Source of the DNA: Siphonodentalium dalli
Taxonomy: Eukaryota; Mollusca; Scaphopoda; Gadilida; Siphonodentaliidae
DNA length: 64,000 nucleotides
Direction of reading: 5' to 3'
Assembly: GCA_032622095.1 (NCBI GenBank)
Contig: CP136066.1
Coordinates: 48,828,911 to 48,892,910, forward strand
Program-made: the position numbers and the translations under genes
Shown: positions 56,272 to 64,000 of the stretch, piece by piece
Layout: each line of letters starts with the position of its first letter
Numbering within the stretch: position 1 is the first letter of the stretch
The notes under the pieces: model-generated
What the model was told of the DNA's origin: nothing
What the model saw: the letters and a program-made list of their open reading frames with translations, nothing else
The model's database searches: none

Positions 56272-56610
56272 AGGGATACAGTACACTAAGTACGACCATG
56301 TATGGGACCATCTCCCATTACATTCAACAGAATATATGCAACAAATGAATAAATTTGAGCCATGGATTAGTGCAAAATACACTCATGTGCTCTATGAACG
56401 ATGCAAACAACATGGTAGTTATAATGAAAATAAGTTCAGTCATACATTCATTTTCATTATAATTACCATGTTGTTTGCATCGTTCATAGAGCACATGAGT
56501 GTATTTTGCACTAATCAATGGCTCAAATTCATTCATTTGTTGCATATATTCTGTTAAGTATAAAATGAGATGGTCCCACAAATGACCGGATTTATGTGTA
56601 CAGTGCCCCT
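56272..56610. mobile_element. TTAA foldback, AGGGATACAGTACAC ends
   Basis: TTAA at 56268 and 56611; AGGGATACAGTACAC / GTGTACAGTGCCCCT. Inside, arms of about 125 bp are nearly perfect inverse copies (GCAACAAATGAATAAATTTG ... CAAATTCATTCATTTGTTGC). Tip resembles the AGGGGTACTGTAC element at 8568. Confidence 0.93.
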
Positions 56611-56614
56611 TTAA

Positions 56615-57340
56615 GTTAAATTGAAACTGAATCTCAAAACAGTATTCAGCCCCATCTAATTAACCGTGGGATTTAACAGAAAATCATAGTTTGATCATCA
56701 TTTTATATAGACTTTAGTATCCATATTTGTATGATTACAAATAATACAACCATTACTACGTATATACAAAACAAAAATCTTCAAACTCAACGGGAAATTT
56801 ACATAATTTATTCCACGTACCATGCATGCCACATGATCATTCCCATACGCAAACAATACATTCATCGACACAACACACAAACAAACAAACAATACAGACA
56901 CACATGTGTAAATTAGTGAGAGGAAGAATTCGATAATCTGAGTTTGATTTACATTATTTTGTATGAAAGTATAAGAAAATAGTGAAAAGGGCATTTGGTG
57001 AAATGCAGGAAGTGTTCGTGTGTGATTGAAATTTCCAACTGACGATACATGTATTATGTGTCCCCTTTTATGGAGAGATTACATCAGTGTAATAGAAAAA
57101 TCGGAGGCGAGAATACTACGTATCAACATATTTTGAAGAATCGAAATCTTACGAAGCAAAATCAACAACAAATGTTCCTATAAATTCTCATCGACTCGCC
57201 CGGTCAATTCCTATACGTTAGGATACATACACACGCTGGCATATTTTCATGGCAATATTTCATGCAACTCTATCTTAGTCTGCAAATGAAATTTGTCTGA
57301 TGTACATCCTTCAATCAACACTGTAGAGTATCAATCGTTA
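56615..57340. other. No gene seen
   Basis: AT-rich with an ACACAAACAAACAAACAAT run near 56874. No exon or transposon ends recognised. Confidence 0.4.
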
Positions 57341-57342
57341 GG

Positions 57343-57763
57343 CCTCAAAATATGATGCCGGACATTTGCAGAATGAGGTCCCCAGAGGATGAATATAGTG
57401 ACGCTACTCCGCACAGCGGGCTAGCATAAATAAATTCACCCTCTTGGGGACCTCATTATGTTTAGGCCTCATCTTTTTATTTGTTTAGTTTCTTCAGAAA
57501 GTTTATTTTCTTTTTTTATTTTAGTTTCCCAAATTGGCAGACGACAAAATGCACGATCGAGGTACCCAAATGGGTGCATATCACCAAATTCACTATCTGG
57601 GAACTTAAATCGGTGTCTAGGTCTCCCATATCAGACCAGGCCATGTATAATGAGGTCGCGAGAGGGTGAATTTAGTTATGCCAGCCCGCTGTGCGTGGTA
57701 GCGTCACTAAATTCACCCTCTGGGGACCTCATTCTGCATTGTCCGGTACCATATTTTGAGGCT
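57343..57763. mobile_element. Palindromic GAGGTCCCC family, long copy
   Basis: Ends GCCTCAAAATATGATGCCGG / CCGGTACCATATTTTGAGGC, closest to 11745-12146. A 133-codon frame crosses it by chance. Confidence 0.88.
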
Positions 57764-57864
57764 TATCAATCATGGGATTTCATAACTCGGATAGGTTTAC
57801 ACCAATTAAGACATATACTCTGTGATTCTGATCTGCATCACTCAAAATTGTGGGATTGATTTAA

Positions 57865-58247
57865 CCCTTTACCCAACAAAACGGCCAAAACCGGCCAAAT
57901 AAAGCTTCAACAGCCTAAAATATCTTCGGTCTGTCTCAATAGAACCATACAAATATGGATATCATTGGAACCGGCTCCTTGACCACATTGTGATAGTTAC
58001 AGTTATGCCCTGTGCCAATGCATTCTCTTATATATGCGAGTCGACCATAGGTCGCCTCGCATATATAAGAGAATGCATTGGCCTAAAAAAAATCTTTTTT
58101 TTACCATTTTTTCTTACATTCTTTAACAATTTTATAATTTTTAATGTGTTAAGCCAATGCACTCTCTTATATATGCGAGGCGACCTATGGTCGACTCGCA
58201 TATATAAGAGAATGCATTGGCACAGGGCCCTTCTGTTGGGTAAAGGG
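57865..58247. mobile_element. TTAA element, CCCTTTACCCAACA family, full copy
   Basis: TTAA at 57861 and 58248. Nearly identical to 4661-5052 with a shorter AT loop. Confidence 0.93.
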
Positions 58248-58266
58248 TTAACCATCATTCTGTTAA

Positions 58267-58854
58267 AGATGGATTATCTCTTCATATAACAATTTTGAAA
58301 TAGTTTCGTTGGTATAAAATAATAAATATGAATTGAAGACCCATGTCCGGAAACGCTTCTATCAATTGATATCGATTTTATTTCGATTATTATATTATAA
58401 AATGAGATGATTAAATGGGACACTTTATTATTCTATTTTTAAAATAGACCATGCATTCAGGAGATACCGTATAGCTATAGAGATCATTATGTGGTGTTCC
58501 CATATCTTTGTCCTAGATTGATATATACTTGTTTTGTTTTATTACATAGTTATAAGCGATAATGGGAATAATTAACGTTTATTTGTGACAACATTACACA
58601 ATAAACTGTCTGGTCTCCGTCAACAGTGACCACTATATATTGTTCGTTATCTAAACAACCACAAGTTATTAGACCAGAACATATTCGAAATATTATCAAT
58701 ATTAACCTAACCTGTAGAAGCATTTCCGGACAGGGGTCTTCGATTCATATCTAATATTTTATACACCAGTAACTATATAATACATGTTTACAAAGAGATA
58801 ATCCACCTTTATACCCCGGTAACTATATAATACATGTTTACAAAGAGATCATCT
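58267..58854. mobile_element. TTAA element, AGATGGATTATCTCTT ends
   Basis: TTAA at 58263 and 58855; AGATGGATTATCTCTTCATA / AAAGAGATCATCT. Inner inverted arms ATGAATTGAAGACCCATGTC / GACAGGGGTCTTCGATTCAT. The right end holds a 52-bp tandem duplication (ACTATATAATACATGTTTAC twice). It starts 15 bp after the preceding element's TTAA. Confidence 0.85.
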
Positions 58855-59174
58855 TTAAAGAATTGTATAAAAAATTGCCAGACAATTTTGCCATGCAGCT
58901 GTGTGTTCGTAGCCTCAGGTTAATTTCAACATCGTGTGGAATGGAATTAAAGGGTTAATTTCGAACTCCATACATGGTTTATCTCTCTCGATGACTCGAT
59001 CAGAAAGGAAGTTTCGCTGTGGCGCTATGGTAGAGATTGGGTTAATTTATGCCGACTCACCTGAAAATAAACTAGTTCAGTCCCTGCATAACATAATGTC
59101 ATAAAGCATTCATTTAGTGAAGTGATCAAATATAACTTCATTTTGTAAGTAAACACACTCAACAAGTCAAACTA

Positions 59175-59520
59175 CCCGAATGAATGGGCCTGAAAATTCG
59201 AGATTTAACCACAACCGTCTCATCCTCCAATGAGTGGGCGAGAAAATTCGGGATTTAACCACAACCGTCTCAATTCTCCAATGAATGGGCGAGAAAATTC
59301 GGGATTTAACCAAAACCGTCCCAATTCTCCAATGAATGGGCGAGAAAATTCGGGATTTAACCACAACCGTCTCAATTCTCCAATGAATGGGCGAGAAAAT
59401 TCGAGATTTAACCACAACCGTCTCAATTCTCCAATGAATGGGCGAGAAAATTCGGGATTTAGCCACACACGTCTCAATTCTCCAATGAATGGACGAGAAC
59501 ATTTGGGATTTAACAACTAG
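59175..59520. repeat. 51-bp minisatellite, about seven copies
   Basis: Unit CAATGAATGGGCGAGAAAAT, TCGGGATTTAACCACAACCG, TCTCAATTCTC. 51 is a multiple of three, so frames stay open on both strands (for example 111 and 98 codons on the minus strand) with 17-residue repeats. Decayed copies go on to about 59800. No sign that any frame is translated. Confidence 0.93.
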
Positions 59521-60166
59521 CTTGTATGTTCTTCAACGAATGAGCGAGAAAAATCAGGATTTAACTACCCCTATACGATGTCTCATTTCGCAAATGAATG
59601 GACGAGAACATTTGTCTCTAATGAATAGGTGAGAAAATTAAGGATTTAACCACGATAATCTCAGTTTTCAAACGAATAAGAGCTCGGGATTTAACCACGA
59701 CCGTTTCAGTTTTAACCACGTCCGTTTCAGTTTTACAATGAAAGAAAGAGAACATTTGGGATTTAACCACGAATGAGACAGTTCTCTCCAACGAATGTGT
59801 CGTCACATGCATGTGATATAGAGGGATCGTTGGGTATTATCAATGTCATGCGAGTTCAGAGGCTCGTTATTTTCCGAGAAGATAGAGATGCAATGGTAAA
59901 GAAGATCCTATATACCTGAATAATGGAGATCACAACATGAGATCAGAAAGGACAATGAGCGTCAACATAGTAGAGCGGTTTCGCAAAACTCACGACCAAC
60001 ATTTACGAACCGATTGTATACTGTAAATTCAACTAGATGGATAATAATGTAGAAAAAACTTAGGGTTTCGAGGATGCGAAAATGCGATTATTTTTGCGAT
60101 GATATTGACCCTACTCGCTGATGAGTTTATTGTATTCCCATTGATGCATTTGTGGGGAGGTTCAGC

Positions 60167-60288
60167 TCAAACCTTGAAATAGTGTGTCTGTCATTTGCAG
60201 AATAGCCCGCAGAATAGCGGGCTAGCATCACCAAATTCACCCTCTGGGGACCTCATTCTGCCAATGTCAGACACACTACTTCAGGCTT
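60167..60288. mobile_element. Palindromic GAGGTCCCC family, one-armed copy
   Basis: AACCTTGAAATAGTGTGTCT ... CAGACACACTACTTCAGGCT with the left arm deleted to AGAATAGCGGGCTAGC. Confidence 0.85.
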
Positions 60289-60402
60289 GCATCTAATATA
60301 AGTTCAACTATAATCCTGAGACAGTTTGAACCTATTTAACTTATTGCTGAACATTCCTATAAATACTCAATGGGCCCGCCATTCCATAAAAGTATATTTT
60401 AA

Positions 60403-60656
60403 CCCTTTCATGACTGGAGCTTCCTGAAATTTGGCGAAGACCCTGTGCCAATGCATTCTCTTATATATGCGAGTCGCTCATTGGGGCCTCGCATATATAA
60501 GAGAATGCATTGGCCTAACATTATTTACATTGACCTTGTAAACCAGTGCATTCTCTTATATATGCGAGGCTCCCTATGGGAGACTCGTATATATAAGAGA
60601 ATGCACTGGCACAGGGTTTTCAATACTGCATCAGCGCAGCTCCCGTAATGAAAGGT
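60403..60656. mobile_element. TTAA element, ATGACTGGAGCTTCCTGAA family, full copy
   Basis: TTAA at 60399 and 60657; two hairpin cassettes, the second GAGGCTCCCTATGGGAGACTC variant. Confidence 0.92.
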
Positions 60657-60660
60657 TTAA

Positions 60661-61715
60661 GAACGGAATGGAAGAATCCAGTCTACAATAAAAGTGTAAT
60701 CATTCATACTAAACACATTACAAACGCCACTTTGAAACTCACTGATATGGGTTGTCAACCGCGATGACTGCATATACTTATACAAACCCCGCGATCCGCC
60801 ACAGGTGCCAGGTGGGAAGTTCACCTACCCACGCATAGCTATACAAAACATGGCCCCTATTTGGTACCGTATCTATGGGTGGAGGGGTGAAATTACCAGA
60901 TGCCTGGATGATATTCGCGTCGCAAACTCCATGCAACGCCCTCTCTGTTATCACGGCGATAGATCACTGCCGGAAGGACGATACTTTGCGGACAGATACA
61001 TCTATTTTTACGTATCGTCCGAACTATATTTAGTCACCTTTTATCTTATTTTGACAACCAACAGTTTACAACAATGGTAATTATTTCGGTATTAAAAAGA
61101 AGAATATGAACTGAGCCAGGCATGGACAATTTTAATCCTAAAACACAAGAACTAAGATCATGTCAGAAATCCTTACCAAATGTCCTTGTTGCAGTGGTAT
61201 CTCAGTGGAGCGATGGGAGATAATTCTGCCTGGAGTTTGTTCGCGTCGCGCTACAGAAGAACTGTTCGGTATATTTATGACGTATAGATGCGTCGAGCAG
61301 ATATGGATAGCCATTGTATAGAGAGCTGGTAGTTTCTTCGACAACCTTGTTAGATCGTTGAATTGAAAATACAAAACAAACAACATAGTCCGAAATACAC
61401 ATGTTATAATTCATTAAACATCACACTAAACCAGTCTGACTGAAGGAAATATACTTTAATCGACATACTTTAATTGACATATACTTTAATCTTGATAACA
61501 GGGTCCTCAAACCAAATTAACTGGCGTTGGTCAGAAACCAAGTTATAATTAAACTGTCTGTGGGGCAAAGGAGGGGAAACGTGACGTCGTGGAATTACCA
61601 TATTTTGACTGTAATAATGAATAAAATGATAAGATATTTATCAATTAACTAAATCATCTCCTTTTAACATTCCTCCCGTTTTGCTGAAACTGACCTTCTG
61701 TGGGTTCCGGTAGAT
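60661..61715. other. No gene seen
   Basis: A 91-codon frame at 60805-61080 has no recognised domain. ACATACTTTAAT(C/T)GACATA repeats near 61455. Confidence 0.4.
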
Positions 61716-61901
61716 CATGCCATGAATCTCTACTATGGCTAATGCTCGTAGAGATCATATTCCACCCATACAAACCTTGGAACTTTTAAAAGTTTTTACA
61801 GGGAACCTTATAAAGTCGAAACATAACGCGGAGAATACATTTCTTATTGTATTTCTACGGGTGTTAGCCAGGGTGGAGATTCATGGCATGATCTATGGGT
61901 T
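61716..61901. mobile_element. Foldback CATGAATCTCTACT(C/A)TGG element, short copy
   Basis: GATCATGCCATGAATCTCTA at left, GAGATTCATGGCATGATCTA at right. Confidence 0.88.
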
Positions 61902-62305
61902 CTGGCAACTTTGTTATTATTCACTATCTGGCCACTTGTGAACCAAGAACCACGGTACGAATAGTTGGTTAGTTCAATTTACGATATCTTTATACATGGT
62001 TCGGTGCTTACAGAGAAATTCATTCCAATTATACCGTAAGTGTCCTTTAGTCAGACTGACGAAGTATACACATGCATACTGAGTGAAAAGGTACAGAAAA
62101 GGCTCGACTATTTCACATGTTCCTGTATCAATGGAAAACATACCATAAGCAAATGTTTAATATGAACAACAATCACACATATACTTAATATGCATCAACT
62201 TCCACTTATGATACATGTGCCCAAGCGAAAAGTAACACAATCCTGTCTTTTATACCTTGTGTTCTACATGTATACTAGACCATTACTACTCAGAGACACG
62301 TCTGG

Positions 62306-62717
62306 ATATAGTGTGTCTGACATCCCACAGATGGTCAATTTAGTACCGCTATCCGGCATGGTGTGCTAAAGTCAACAAATTCACCCTCTGGGAACCTCAA
62401 TCTGTTTTGGCCTCAAATGCTATGGGAAACCTGGGATCAGATTGAAGTCCCCCAGTTGAAGTTGGTGATATTAAGTTAACCCATTAGTCACCTCGATTAT
62501 GCATTTTATCTTCTGCAAATTAGGGTAAATAGAACTAACTGAAAACAATGTTAATTTGAGACTATGGATACTTCCCAGCAGATGAGGCCTAATCAGAATG
62601 AGGTCTCCACGCAGAGAGTGAATTTTGTGATGCTAGCCCGCGGTGCGGTGTAGCATCACTAAATTCACTTCTGGGGACCTCATTCTACAAACATCAGACA
62701 AACTATATCCAGGCTTG
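62306..62717. mobile_element. Palindromic GAGGTCCCC family, long copy
   Basis: From GTCTGGATATAGTGTGTCTG to CAGACAAACTATATCCAGGC with the complete internal block. Confidence 0.88.
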
Positions 62718-62797
62718 CTCAGACAGTATATATATTATGGAGTTGATTTTTATTTCGATGTATCTTATCCATTGATACAAGGACCTGTTGTGTCTTC

Positions 62798-63049
62798 AAG
62801 CCTTGAAATAGTATGTCTGTCATTTGCAGAATGAGGTCCCCAGAGGGTGAATTTAGTGATGCTACCCCGCATAGCAGGCTAGCATCACCAAATTCACCCT
62901 CTGGGAACCTTATTCTGCTGAGGTGTAAGCAGAATGAGGTCCCCAGAGGGTGAATTTGGTGATGCTAGCCCGCTATGCGTGGTAGCATCACTAAATTCAC
63001 CCTCTGGGGACCTCATTCTGCAAATGACAGACACACTATTTCAAGGCTT
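62798..63049. mobile_element. Palindromic GAGGTCCCC family, compact copy
   Basis: AAGCCTTGAAATAGTATGTC / GACACACTATTTCAAGGCTT with a short GCTGAGGTGTAAGCAG centre, almost the same as 3980-4232. Confidence 0.9.
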
Positions 63050-63174
63050 GTGTGTCTTCGCCTCTTTCCTCAACTAGGTCACAAGTTGATAGAGCTAATG
63101 TTGGACAGGGTAACACATTGCCTTTCCGCCTTTATACTCATATGCATGGTAATCTTCGAAACAACGCAGCTTAA

Positions 63175-63394
63175 CCCTTTGTATACTAAGTCTAAATGGA
63201 TTCTCCAGTCAGTTAAAAGGTGTACATCTGATCATTAAGCAGATAACAGATAAATAAACGTGCACAAGGAGCCCTATTAAGGGAAAATGTTTGGATAATA
63301 AGTTCAACAAACGACTTATGTTTGTTGAACATATTATCTGAACATTTCGTATTGGAACTACTCGTCAAGCCAATGATGCTTTAGTTTAGAAAGG
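63175..63394. mobile_element. TTAA element, ACTAAATGGATTCTCC family
   Basis: TTAA at 63171 and 63395; CCCTTTGTATACTAAG / ...TAGTTTAGAAAGGG, with ATAATAAGTTCAACAAACGA and its inverse in the centre. Confidence 0.9.
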
Positions 63395-63398
63395 GTTA

Positions 63399-64000
63399 AA
63401 ATGTATTCAGGGTTCCTGGCTATTATCTAATAATTACGAAACCTATTTTGCTTTGTATTTAGGTTTAAAATAACATGTGTGAACTTGTCTGGATCAAGAA
63501 ATGCTTTAAAAAGATGCTATTTTGTTTGAGATTACATTTTGTATGTATTTATTTATACAGCTTCGGTGTGTTAGAGGGACACCAAAAATAATTATTTTTA
63601 ACTTTTCAATAACAAAACAATATTCTTCGGTATTTTTAGGTTTAGTTTATAAGTCATATTTCGTTTTCAACATTTTCTCGAAAGAACGAAGCAGAACACG
63701 ATGTTAAATAAGATTTTTTTTATATTGTTGTTGTTGTAACTGGAGGTCTGGATTCCTGAATGCATCTTTAGAATAAAACAAATTTACAGATGTTTCCATG
63801 GTTTCAGATCACCGGTTATAACGACAACCAAGATCTAATTTATCACCACAGTTGGCCGTGTTTCACTGATAAAACGCTTGTAACCAAATGCGACATATAA
63901 ACTAACCACTAAACACAATACTATTTTTATGAGCAAATAACTCGCCAATTATTGTTGTTCATCTAAATAATTGAAATAAATTATTTAAACTTTATATATT
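63399..64000. other. No gene seen to window end
   Basis: Very AT-rich. TTGTTGTTGTAACTGGAGGT...CCTGAATGCATCTTTA near 63727 matches 26568-26606 upstream of another ACTAAATGG element, suggesting a longer shared repeat. Confidence 0.4.

Noticed and set aside
57458-57859. 133-codon open frame as a gene
   Set aside because: Runs through a GAGGTCCCC-family transposon; the encoded text is the element's palindromic arms.
59167-59502. Open frames of 96-111 codons on both strands as protein genes
   Set aside because: They follow from a 51-bp repeat whose length is a multiple of three; no start context, domain or splice signals.
4800-60600. CCAATGCATTCTCTTATATA hairpins as factor-independent terminators or conserved microRNA genes
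   Set aside because: They occur many times inside transposons in both orientations in animal DNA; a small-RNA role is possible but nothing marks a microRNA gene.

Overview
This is a window of animal nuclear DNA. It is AT-rich and dense in repeats, with small coding exons separated by large introns that have GT...AG borders. The dispersed-repeat style (short foldback elements, repeats ending in GACGGACGG-type decay, TTAGGG-like repeats) suggests a mollusc, probably a bivalve; that is an inference from style, not from a marker gene. No bacterial, viral or organellar gene is present.

Two conserved genes can be assembled exon by exon. MRPL9 (mitochondrial ribosomal protein bL9m, minus strand) has six coding exons from 13723 down to 1531, about 237 residues. 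COMMD4 (plus strand) has exons 2 to 9 from 19381 to 36443, about 200 residues including a probable one-codon first exon. The genes are head to head. A candidate MRPL9 leader-exon donor (16406) and a candidate COMMD4 first exon (ATG at 16783) lie under 400 bp apart, suggesting a shared promoter near 16400-16790.

The most unusual feature is what happens at 5' splice sites. COMMD4 exon 8 is followed by about 5.1 kb (about 110 copies) of a 46-bp tandem repeat. Each unit is a copy of the last ~27 exon bases plus the GTAAGT donor. Smaller versions of the same event occur at MRPL9 exon 2 (about five 44-bp copies, now split by two transposon insertions), MRPL9 exon 4 (59-bp duplication), COMMD4 exon 5 (92-bp duplication) and, without the donor, MRPL9 exon 5. 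So 5 of the 12 well-supported donors have had their exon end duplicated.

Most of the remaining sequence is short non-autonomous DNA transposons. At least ten families sit in TTAA targets (piggyBac-type); a foldback family uses TA; one element has an 8-bp duplication (hAT-type); and a palindromic GAGGTCCCCAGAGGGTGAATT family is common. A nearly identical hairpin cassette (CCAATGCATTCTCTTATATA...) occurs inside four families with different ends. Nested insertions give direct proof of target sites. From 36.5 kb to the end I found no credible gene: it holds transposon fragments, minisatellites, poly-G tracts and unassigned AT-rich DNA.
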